Shown: one piece after another, positions 1 to 5,675 of the stretch
Position numbering within the stretch: position 1 is the first letter of the stretch
Layout: each line of letters opens with the position of its first letter
Source of the DNA: Desulfurellaceae bacterium
GTDB lineage: Bacteria > Campylobacterota_A > Desulfurellia > JAGGSF01
DNA length: 5,760 nucleotides
NCBI GenBank assembly: GCA_023128455.1
Contig: JAGMDW010000024.1
Location: forward strand, 1-5,760
Reading direction: 5' to 3'
Position numbers and translations under genes: made by a program
Notes under the pieces: model-generated
Database searches by the model: none
Seen by the model: only the letters and a program-made list of their open reading frames with translations
Told to the model about the DNA's origin: nothing

Positions 1-24
1 GGAATAGGTTCAAAACAATCATAG

Positions 25-56
25 CCTGCCAACTCACTTCTTATGCAGGATTTTTT
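25..56 (+). terminator. Probable Rho-independent terminator of an upstream gene
   Basis: CCTGC (25-29) can pair with GCAGG (45-49) across a 15-base loop, and one base later there is a run of six T (51-56) in a T-rich stretch. The stem is only 5 bp with a long loop, so it is weak, but the T tract is in the right place. A reading frame entering from the left edge (ending Gly-Ser-Lys-Gln-Ser) stops with TAG at 22-24, directly before the stem. This would suit a gene end, although seven codons prove nothing. Confidence 0.4.
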
Positions 57-93
57 ATTTGATTTTTATAAGCTTTATGAATAATCTATAAGT

Positions 94-948
94 GTGAGTA
101 AAATATTACACATTTTCTCAATAATTGTTTTTTTTAGTTTTTTTTCTATATTATGTTCTGCACAGAATAAGGGAAAAAACTGCTGGTATTATGTTGATAA
201 CGGAGAATACCAAAAAGCCATTGCCCAAGGGGAAAAAAGCATACAAGAAAATCCCAACAACGCTGATGATTATGCATGTTTGGGTGCGTCTTATCGGATG
301 TTGGGCTCATTTAAAAAAGCTATCTTTTACCTGAAAAAAGCGGAAGATTTAAGCAAAAATGCAATTCTTCAAAATCTAATTTCCAACCAATTGGGCACAA
401 CATATCTAAGCTTGGAGAATTATGACAAAGCTCTATATTGCTATAATAAACAACTCCAGATAAGCAAGGAAGGTGAAGCAGAGGCACTCAACAATATGGC
501 TTTTGTCTATCAAAGTAAGGGTGATTTAGATAATGCCCTTAAACTCTATAAGCAAAGCTTGATTTTGACAAAGGACAATAATAAGAAAGCCAGTATTACC
601 AGCAGTATGGGCGTAGTTTACTTTAATAAAGGAGACTATAAATCTTCCCTGAATTATCTATCCACAGCTTTAAAATTGAGAGAGAAAATAGAGGACTGGC
701 CAGGCATAAGACATACTATGATTAACATGGGCAATGTCTATCGTAAACTAAAGGATTACAATAACGCTCTTAAATACATAAATGAAGGATTGCGAAGAGT
801 AAAAATAGTGGGCGAGAAAAAGTGGGAAGCTCGTGGATACTGGTATTTAGGGCTCTTATATAAAGATATGGGAAAAGAGAAAAAATCTAAAGAAAATATG
901 GAAAAAGCAAGAAAAATACATAAAGTGGGAATAAATGAAACGATGTAA
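94..948 (+). CDS. Exported TPR-repeat protein
   Basis: The protein has 284 residues. Residues 1-23 look like a Sec signal peptide: a basic Lys3, a hydrophobic core at 7-20 and a likely cleavage after Cys-Ser-Ala23. The Cys at 21 is not in a good lipobox. The rest is built almost entirely of about seven tetratricopeptide repeats, at roughly 28-57, 58-91, 93-127, 129-161, 164-202, 206-241 and 244-278, with the usual G..Y....Y..A...Y..A pattern. Examples are LGASYRMLGSFKKAI and MAFVYQSKGDLDNAL. TPR proteins act as protein-binding scaffolds; the partner is unknown. The start is GTG; the nearest upstream ATG (77) runs into TAA at 89-91, and no Shine-Dalgarno is visible. The 3' end overlaps the following GTPase gene by 14 bases, so the two are probably co-translated. 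The periplasmic location is inferred from the signal peptide alone. The TPR fold is certain; the function is not. Confidence 0.88.
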   Translation: MSKILHIFSIIVFFSFFSILCSAQNKGKNCWYYVDNGEYQKAIAQGEKSIQENPNNADDYACLGASYRMLGSFKKAIFYLKKAEDLSKNAILQNLISNQLGTTYLSLENYDKALYCYNKQLQISKEGEAEALNNMAFVYQSKGDLDNALKLYKQSLILTKDNNKKASITSSMGVVYFNKGDYKSSLNYLSTALKLREKIEDWPGIRHTMINMGNVYRKLKDYNNALKYINEGLRRVKIVGEKKWEARGYWYLGLLYKDMGKEKKSKENMEKARKIHKVGINETM

Positions 949-1441
949 AGTTTTAATCACAGGGCCGTTTAATGCTGGTAAAACACAGTTTATTAAATCA
1001 ATCAGCGACATTACACCAATGACAACAGAGAAAATCATCTCCAGTGAGAGCAAAAAGGTAAAAAAAACCACCACTGTGGCAATGGATTATGGAAGAGTAA
1101 ATGTGGACAACATTTATTTTCACCTATTCGGCACACCCGGACAGGAACGATTTGACTTTATGTGGAATATCTTATCACTGAATATAGATACTTGTCTTTT
1201 TCTCATAGACTCAACATCTCACAACTTCAATGAAGCAAAAAACATTATCTCCTATTTTAATAAACAATCGAATAATATACCAAAACTCATCATCGCTACC
1301 AAGCAGGACTTGCCGCAAGCCCAACCCTTATCTCAAATAAACAAACACTTTCTTCACTACAATTTGCCTATTATGGCTTGCAATGCTAAGAACAAGAAGA
1401 GTGTCCATCAGGTGCTATTGGAATTAAAAAAGTTTTTATAA
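935..1441 (+). CDS. Small Ras-like GTPase (COG2229/MglA-type)
   Basis: This is a 168-residue single-domain P-loop GTPase. G1 is GPFNAGKT (10-17) and the switch I threonine is among Thr45-47. G3 is GTPGQ (66-70), with Pro in place of the Ala of DTAGQ; G4 is TKQD (122-125) and G5 is probably Asn-Ala-Lys at 150-152. The segment FGTPGQERFDFMW is typical of the bacterial COG2229 GTPases, related to MglA and to the GTPases of Streptomyces conservons. Relatives act as nucleotide-dependent switches, often with a Roadblock/LC7 regulator; none is encoded here. There is no signal peptide or lipid-anchor motif, so it should be cytosolic. ATG at 935 follows GTGGGA at 925-930 and lies inside the TPR gene, implying translational coupling. 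The family call is firm; the cellular role and the link to the TPR protein are inference. Confidence 0.9.
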   Translation: MKRCKVLITGPFNAGKTQFIKSISDITPMTTEKIISSESKKVKKTTTVAMDYGRVNVDNIYFHLFGTPGQERFDFMWNILSLNIDTCLFLIDSTSHNFNEAKNIISYFNKQSNNIPKLIIATKQDLPQAQPLSQINKHFLHYNLPIMACNAKNKKSVHQVLLELKKFL

Positions 1442-1456
1442 AGTGTATATAATTCC

Positions 1457-1496
1457 TTGCTTTTCTTGTAAAAAATGAATATCCTACAAGTATAAA
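1457..1496 (+). promoter_or_regulatory. Possible promoter and leader inverted repeat of the RRM gene
   Basis: Two weak sigma70-like options are visible in the gap before the RRM gene: TTGCTT (1457-1462), 17 bases, TATCCT (1480-1485); and TTGTAA (1466-1471), 19 bases, TATAAA (1491-1496). A perfect 6-bp inverted repeat, CTTGTA (1465-1470) and TACAAG (1485-1490), lies across the same bases with a 14-base interval. It could be an operator or, if transcribed, a small hairpin. The gene's strong Shine-Dalgarno and separate leader favour its own promoter, but neither hexamer pair is a good consensus match. Confidence 0.3.
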
Positions 1497-1513
1497 ACTT
1501 TTTTGGAGGGAAA

Positions 1514-1768
1514 ATGAAGACCAGTAAGTTGTATGTTGGTAACCTCAGTTACAGGACAACAGAGGAAACCGTAAGGGATGCCTTTGCACAGTATGGAAAT
1601 GTAGTCTCTGCAAGAGTATTCGAAGGTAAGGGATTTGGATTTGTAGAAATGGGCACTATTGAAGAAGCTGAAGCGGCAAAAGAAGCACTAAATGAAACAG
1701 ATATAGAGGGAAGAAATATCAGGGTAGATGAAGCAAGGCCCCGTCAGGAAAGACCATATCGCAGATAG
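1514..1768 (+). CDS. RRM-domain RNA-binding protein
   Basis: This 84-residue protein is essentially one RNA recognition motif. RNP2 is LYVGNL (6-11) and RNP1 is KGFGFVEM (39-46), with the aromatic residues that stack on RNA bases at Tyr7, Phe41 and Phe43. After the domain there is only a short Arg-rich tail (about 74-84). Bacterial stand-alone RRM proteins of this size bind single-stranded RNA and in cyanobacteria are often cold-induced; that regulation is not shown here. The beta2-beta3 connection is short: the usual polar loop before RNP1 is reduced to Glu-Gly, about seven residues fewer than in typical members. The ATG is preceded by GGAGGG (1505-1510), the same arrangement as before hldD. 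It is flanked by a 72-base leader and a convergent mazG, so it is probably monocistronic. Confidence 0.93.
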   Translation: MKTSKLYVGNLSYRTTEETVRDAFAQYGNVVSARVFEGKGFGFVEMGTIEEAEAAKEALNETDIEGRNIRVDEARPRQERPYRR

Positions 1769-1770
1769 AA

Positions 1771-1790
1771 TAATTTTTTAAAAAAAATTA
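1771..1790. terminator. A/T-only palindrome at a convergent gene junction
   Basis: TAATTTTTT (1771-1779) and AAAAAATTA (1782-1790) form a perfect 9-bp inverted repeat around two bases. It fills the 19-base gap between the RRM stop codon and the mazG stop codon and includes the latter. Read either way it gives an A tract followed or preceded by a U tract, so it could serve as a weak two-way terminator. It lacks the G+C-rich stem expected of an intrinsic terminator. Confidence 0.3.
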
Positions 1791-2567
1791 AATAGATTTC
1801 GCCTTCTCATAAAGCTCTTCTACTGTCTGGCGGTCTAACTGTTCCAATTCTTTCCCGTGTAGTTTGCGTGCCATTTCTTCCGCCTTTTTAACACGGTTGG
1901 CGAATTTTTCTATCGTTTTGTTTAGTGCTCTATGTGGATCAATATCTTCTTTACGAGCGATGTTTACTACTGTAAACAAAACATCTCCCAATTCTTCTTC
2001 TCTATCCTCAGCCTTTGCGTATTTCAGCTCTTTTATTTCCTCGTCCAATTTAGAAAAAACATCTTCTGAGGTATCCCAATCCAGCTTTTCCTGTGCGACC
2101 TTTTCACCTACACGATAAGCTTTAATCAAAGCAGGGAGATGCTTGGGCACACCTTCAAGCACGGATTTCGTTTCCTTTTCTTTTTTCTTCAATGCTTCCC
2201 AGTTTTTCAAAACATCCTCCACTCCTGTTACTTTTACATTACCAAATACATGAGGATGTCTGTAGACAATCTTTTGAGAAATGGCATCTATCACATCTTC
2301 TATGTCAAATTCATTCTCTTCCTTTGCCATCTGCGCATGAAAAACAACCTGCAGTAAAACATCACCCAATTCTTCCTTCAATTCTGAAAATTCTTCACAC
2401 TCAATGGCATCTATTACCTCATATACCTCTTCAATAAAGTTTTTCTCCACAGATTTGTGTGTTTGTACCTTATCCCAGGGACAACCATTTTCTCCTCTCA
2501 ATCTTTCTACTATTTCTACAAATTCTACAAATGCCTTTGCTATTCTATCTTTCTTGAATGTATCCAT
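1788..2567 (-). CDS. mazG: Nucleoside triphosphate pyrophosphohydrolase MazG
   Basis: MazG hydrolyses (d)NTPs to NMP and pyrophosphate and is thought to clean aberrant nucleotides and, in E. coli, to modulate the stringent response. The 259-residue protein has the classic two-domain layout and the usual length (E. coli about 263). The N-terminal domain has GCPWDKVQTH (28-37), the acidic metal site Glu46, Glu47, Glu50 and EELGD (65-69). The linker HPHVFG (104-109) follows. The C-terminal domain has Glu176, Glu177, Glu180 and EELGD (191-195). I chose ATG at 2567, with GGGG at 2578-2575 seven bases upstream. A TTG two codons earlier would leave almost no spacing. The start lies inside the radical SAM gene (23-base overlap), making it the last gene of the operon. 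Both acidic sites look intact, so activity is likely. Confidence 0.96.
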   Translation of the reverse strand: MDTFKKDRIAKAFVEFVEIVERLRGENGCPWDKVQTHKSVEKNFIEEVYEVIDAIECEEFSELKEELGDVLLQVVFHAQMAKEENEFDIEDVIDAISQKIVYRHPHVFGNVKVTGVEDVLKNWEALKKKEKETKSVLEGVPKHLPALIKAYRVGEKVAQEKLDWDTSEDVFSKLDEEIKELKYAKAEDREEELGDVLFTVVNIARKEDIDPHRALNKTIEKFANRVKKAEEMARKLHGKELEQLDRQTVEELYEKAKSI

Positions 2568-3417
2568 TTTCAAACCCCAAATTAAAAAATGTCTCTTTCA
2601 CTTCTTCCCATTCTTCTTCTGTAATTTTTCTGTTTATCTCAGGAAATTCAGCTGCCCTGTAAGCAGGAAAATACTGACTCATTAAAGAAATGTAGCTGCT
2701 TTTTGACAGATTTTCTCTTATCCAATCAAGCATCTTTTTAGCCTGACGGGCAAGGGAAGGCAAAACCAATATCCTTATTAAAAGCCCTTTATATGCAATA
2801 TTATCCTTCGTCTTTAAATCTCCAACCTGCTCATACATCTTTTTTAATGCCTTTTTTGCCACATCTGGATAATCAAAAGCATTGGAATATTTTTTTGCCA
2901 CATTGTTGTCAAAATATCTAAAATCCGCCAAATAAATATCCACAAAACCCTGCAAAAGGTCAATGACTGTTTCTTTATCATAAGAAGAGGTATTGTAAAC
3001 AATAGGAATATGCAATCCCCTTTTGTGAGAGAGAAATATAGCCTCTGCTACATTGTGCACAACATGGGAAGGGGTAACAAAATTTATATTGTGTGCGCCA
3101 CTTTCTTGAAGGTGAAGCATCATACCTGCCAGCTCATCTACGGTAATTTCCCTTCCTGTATTTCGCAACTGAGAAATGGGATAATTCTGGCAATAAACAC
3201 AAGCCATATTGCAACCTACAAAGAATATAGTGCCAGAACCATTTACTCCAGAGATGGGCGGCTCTTCCCCCAAATGCAAGGTTGCACTGGCTACCACAGG
3301 ATTCCATCCTATGCCGCAAAAACCTTTTTTTCCATTTTCTCTGTCTGTTTTACATTCTCTGGGGCAAAGGATACATGTCTTTGCCATATTCTTCAGTTTC
3401 TCAATTCTTTCTCTCAT
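2545..3417 (-). CDS. PflX-like radical SAM protein
   Basis: The protein has 290 residues. The radical SAM cluster motif is CNMACVYC (Cys69, Cys73, Cys76), which binds a 4Fe-4S cluster for cleaving S-adenosylmethionine. An N-terminal cysteine set, CILCPREC (Cys15, 18, 22) and GFCG (Cys34), with the linker EEPPISGVNGSGTIFFVG, is the signature of the COG1313/PflX group. That group is often annotated as pyruvate formate-lyase activating enzyme, but its true substrate is unknown. A late SQYFPAYRA segment is also typical. No glycyl radical enzyme is in the window, so an activase role is unsupported. I prefer ATG at 3417 with AGG at 3428-3426 eight bases upstream; an adjacent TTG at 3420 is the alternative. 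It overlaps the end of hldD by 17 bases and the start of mazG by 23, so it is the middle gene of a tight operon. Confidence 0.9.
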   Translation of the reverse strand: MRERIEKLKNMAKTCILCPRECKTDRENGKKGFCGIGWNPVVASATLHLGEEPPISGVNGSGTIFFVGCNMACVYCQNYPISQLRNTGREITVDELAGMMLHLQESGAHNINFVTPSHVVHNVAEAIFLSHKRGLHIPIVYNTSSYDKETVIDLLQGFVDIYLADFRYFDNNVAKKYSNAFDYPDVAKKALKKMYEQVGDLKTKDNIAYKGLLIRILVLPSLARQAKKMLDWIRENLSKSSYISLMSQYFPAYRAAEFPEINRKITEEEWEEVKETFFNLGFENGYIQER

Positions 3418-4315
3418 CAATAAAACCTATTTTCCCTAAATAATCTTTTATTCCTTGTATTGTATCGTAACGAGCAGAGAAATTTAATTCTTGTTTTGTT
3501 TTTTTCATGTCTGCCAATGTTTCGCACTGATAAAATCTTTCATAGGGATTGTCAATATATGTTGTTTTCTTATTTGCCTGCAAAAGTTTATTGAGAATCT
3601 CTACAACTTCATTAAATGTAGTCTTCCTTCCTGTGCCTATATTGAATATCCCTTTTGCATTTGATCTCATGGCCACAATATTTGCTTCCGCTACATCAAA
3701 AACATAGATAAAATCTCTAAACTGCTCGCCATATTTGAATAATTTAGGATTTTCCCCTTCCTTTATTTGATGTGCAAGTTGCAATATCATACTGGATGCT
3801 TTGTTTTTATGCTCTTCATGCGGACCATAAACATTAAAATACCTCAAACCTATAATATCTGTTCCTCTTTCTATTTCTCTTAAGGCAATTAAATCCATCA
3901 TATACTTAGAAAATGCATAGGCATTTAAGGGTTTTGCCCCTTGTTCCTCTTTCATAGGAACTTCTCCCTTACCATAAACACCCGCACTGGTAGCGTAGAC
4001 AAGCTTTGTATTATTCTTTCTGCAAAACTCCATTATTTTTTTAAAACCGTCCACATTGTTTCTCAACATCTCTTTATCATCTTTAAAAGTGGTATCAGTA
4101 TTGGATGCCTCATGAAAAACCACATCCATCTTTTTACCAATGTTTATCTCTTCTTTAGATACATCTAATTTGATTACCTCTCCTTTGAATCGTTTTAAAT
4201 TATCAAGATTTGCAGAAATGAAATTATCCACTACATAAACTTGAGCTAAATCCTGCAATTTTAAGGCCAATTGAGAACCGATAAACCCTGCCCCGCCTGT
4301 AATTAGAACATTCAT
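3401..4315 (-). CDS. hldD: ADP-heptose 6-epimerase homologue (SDR family)
   Basis: This is an extended short-chain dehydrogenase of 304 residues, close to the 310 of E. coli HldD. It has the NAD(P) motif GGAGFIG (7-13), Asp30 at the end of beta2, the catalytic Ser110, and Tyr133/Lys137 (YxxxK). HldD-specific landmarks are FHEA with a TT pair (67-76), PLNAYAFSKY (129-138) and GLRYFNVYGP (156-165). Also present are His169-Lys170, aligning with the second catalytic lysine of HldD, NPKLF, and FYQCETLADM near the C-terminus. HldD converts ADP-D-glycero-D-manno-heptose to the L-glycero form for LPS inner core. I start at ATG 4315, because the GTG at 4327 lies within the ribosome binding site GGGAGGG (4325-4319). 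It is the first gene of the operon. No other heptose gene is nearby, so a related sugar epimerase cannot be excluded. Confidence 0.85.
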   Translation of the reverse strand: MNVLITGGAGFIGSQLALKLQDLAQVYVVDNFISANLDNLKRFKGEVIKLDVSKEEINIGKKMDVVFHEASNTDTTFKDDKEMLRNNVDGFKKIMEFCRKNNTKLVYATSAGVYGKGEVPMKEEQGAKPLNAYAFSKYMMDLIALREIERGTDIIGLRYFNVYGPHEEHKNKASSMILQLAHQIKEGENPKLFKYGEQFRDFIYVFDVAEANIVAMRSNAKGIFNIGTGRKTTFNEVVEILNKLLQANKKTTYIDNPYERFYQCETLADMKKTKQELNFSARYDTIQGIKDYLGKIGFIDERKN

Positions 4316-4343
4316 TTTCCCTCCCACTCAACAGAATATTCAA

Positions 4344-4352
4344 ATTATACCA
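4344..4352 (-). promoter_or_regulatory. Extended -10 promoter of the hldD operon
   Basis: On the minus strand the sequence reads TGGTATAAT: a perfect TATAAT (4349-4344) preceded by the TGN extension (4352-4350). The hexamer 17 bases further up (4372-4367, TTTCTT) is a poor -35, which an extended -10 commonly tolerates. Transcription would start near 4337, leaving a leader of about 20 bases with the Shine-Dalgarno at 4325-4319. It sits back to back with the region upstream of the dGTPase gene. Confidence 0.65.
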
Positions 4353-4382
4353 TATTTGCATAACAAAAGAAAAACAGCTACA

Positions 4383-4411
4383 TTGACTGTATGGCAAAGT
4401 TGGGCAATGAT
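4383..4411 (+). promoter_or_regulatory. Possible promoter of the dGTPase gene
   Basis: TTGACT (4383-4388) is a five-of-six match to the -35 consensus. It is followed after 17 bases by AATGAT (4406-4411), a four-of-six match to the -10. Transcription would begin near 4418 and give a leader of about 70 bases before the ATG at 4488. It is the best + strand candidate in the divergent intergenic region, but the -10 is mediocre. Confidence 0.3.
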
Positions 4412-4428
4412 CTCCAGCCAAAAGGATG

Positions 4429-4454
4429 TATATCCGAAATTATGTGTGGATATA
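4429..4454 (+). repeat. Inverted repeat in the dGTPase leader
   Basis: TATATCC (4429-4435) and GGATATA (4448-4454) form a perfect 7-bp inverted repeat around 12 bases. If transcribed it would make a small hairpin ending 33 bases before the start codon; as DNA it could be an operator. No poly-T follows, so it is not a terminator. It may be chance in AT-rich DNA. Confidence 0.3.
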
Positions 4455-4487
4455 GACAAGTTATCTGCCATCGAGGGTTAAAGGAAC

Positions 4488-5675
4488 ATGAAACAGAAAG
4501 ATGAAATATTTTCAAAAATAGTCTTACACAACCTTCAAAGAGAAAGGAAGATTCTTTCAAGATATGCCTGTAAAAATAATAAAGGGGTTAGAAAATATCC
4601 TAATAGAGAAAAGACACCTGATAGAGAAAATATACGACCAACCTTTTTTCACGATACAGATAAAATAATACATTCTCTTGCCTATTCTAGATATATAGAT
4701 AAAACCCAGGTGTTTTATCTAATTGAAGATGATCACATTACGCATAGGGTTTTACATGTTCAATTTGTTTCAAAAATAGGGAGAGTTATTGGAAGATGTC
4801 TGAAATTAAATGAAGATTTAATTGAAGCGATTTCTTTGGGCCATGATTTAGGGCATTCGCCATACGGTCATGATGGAGAGGCAATATTACATAAGCTATG
4901 TAGAGATAATGGAATAGGATGTTTCTGTCACAATGCTCAAAGTGTGAGATTTTTAATGGAAATAGAACAAAAAGGGGAAGGATTGAATCTATCATTGCAG
5001 GTACTTGATGGAATTCTATCTCACAATGGAGAAATGCTAAACAAAGAATATAAACCAAATTGTGGGAAGACTTGGGAGATATTTGAAGAAGAATATAAAA
5101 AATGTTTTACAGAAGAGAATGATGGTAAAAAAATTTACCCGATGACCATTGAAGGGTGTGTTGTGAGAATTTCTGATATAATTGCTTACATAGGAAGAGA
5201 TATTGAAGATGCTATAACATTAAAACTAATAAAAAGAAAAGATATTCCTGAAGAAATTAGGAAGACTATTGGAGATTCAAACGACAAAATAATTAATGCT
5301 CTTGTATTGGATTTAATAGAGAATAGTTATGACAAGGATTATTTAGCATTCAGCGAAGATATTTTTAAAGCACTAAATGAACTTAGAAAATTTAATTATG
5401 AAAAAATTTACCACAATCCAAAAATTAAAACTCAAAGCCATAAAATTGAAAATGTGTTTAAGCAACTATTTGAGAAATACTACCAAGATTTAGAAAATGG
5501 AAATTCAGATTCTCCTATTTATCAGTATTTTTTGAAGGAGATGAATGATAATTATCAAAATAACACTGATAAAAAGCGAATAGTAATTGATTTTATTGCT
5601 GGAATGACCGATGACTTTTTTAATACTCAATATAAGGAATCATTTGTGCCGCAAAGTTATGGATATTCCCTTTAG
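4488..5675 (+). CDS. dgt: dGTPase-family HD-domain triphosphohydrolase
   Basis: Members hydrolyse dGTP (some all dNTPs) to the nucleoside and triphosphate, controlling dNTP pools; E. coli Dgt and relatives also restrict phages. The protein has 395 residues. An N-terminal LSRYA...RKYP region (23-38) leads into the conserved IIHSLAYSRYIDKTQVF (60-76). The HD metal site is His90, His119-Asp120 (in GHDLGHSPYGHDGE, 118-131) and Asp230 in RISDIIAYIGRDIEDA (227-242). The C-terminal IDFIAGMTDDFFNTQY is also typical. The usual RxRLTH before the first ligand is altered to THRVLH. ATG 4488 is the only sensible start: TAA lies three codons upstream and the next Met is at 157. AAGGA (4481-4485) is only two bases away, and GAGGG (4473-4477) is ten bases away. 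All key residues are present. Hand-sampled GC (about 28%) is lower than in the neighbouring operon. Whether its role is housekeeping or defensive cannot be read from the sequence. Confidence 0.92.
   Translation: MKQKDEIFSKIVLHNLQRERKILSRYACKNNKGVRKYPNREKTPDRENIRPTFFHDTDKIIHSLAYSRYIDKTQVFYLIEDDHITHRVLHVQFVSKIGRVIGRCLKLNEDLIEAISLGHDLGHSPYGHDGEAILHKLCRDNGIGCFCHNAQSVRFLMEIEQKGEGLNLSLQVLDGILSHNGEMLNKEYKPNCGKTWEIFEEEYKKCFTEENDGKKIYPMTIEGCVVRISDIIAYIGRDIEDAITLKLIKRKDIPEEIRKTIGDSNDKIINALVLDLIENSYDKDYLAFSEDIFKALNELRKFNYEKIYHNPKIKTQSHKIENVFKQLFEKYYQDLENGNSDSPIYQYFLKEMNDNYQNNTDKKRIVIDFIAGMTDDFFNTQYKESFVPQSYGYSL

Noticed and set aside
1..24. Tail of an upstream + strand gene ending at TAG 22-24
   Set aside because: Seven codons are too few to support a call; only the following terminator-like hairpin hints at it.
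41..48. TTATGCAG shared with 5751-5758 at the other window end
   Set aside because: An 8-base match is expected by chance in a window this long, and the flanks differ.
148..165. Lipoprotein lipobox around Cys21 of the TPR protein
   Set aside because: The residues before Cys (Ser-Ile-Leu) do not fit the usual L-[AS]-[GA]-C pattern; signal peptidase I cleavage after Ala23 is more natural.
2568..2573. TTG start for mazG at 2573
   Set aside because: The GGGG ribosome binding site would be one base from the codon; ATG at 2567 has normal spacing.
3010..3439. Long + strand open frames opposite the radical SAM and hldD genes
   Set aside because: They are antisense shadows: their translations lack recognisable motifs, while the minus-strand frames carry complete family signatures.
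4316..4327. GTG start for hldD at 4327, adding four residues
   Set aside because: This GTG lies within the Shine-Dalgarno GGGAGGG itself; the ATG at 4315 gives the standard SDR N-terminus directly before the GGAGFIG motif.
4786..5058. Minus-strand 90-codon frame inside dgt
   Set aside because: It lies opposite the conserved HD region of dgt, which fully explains the sequence.
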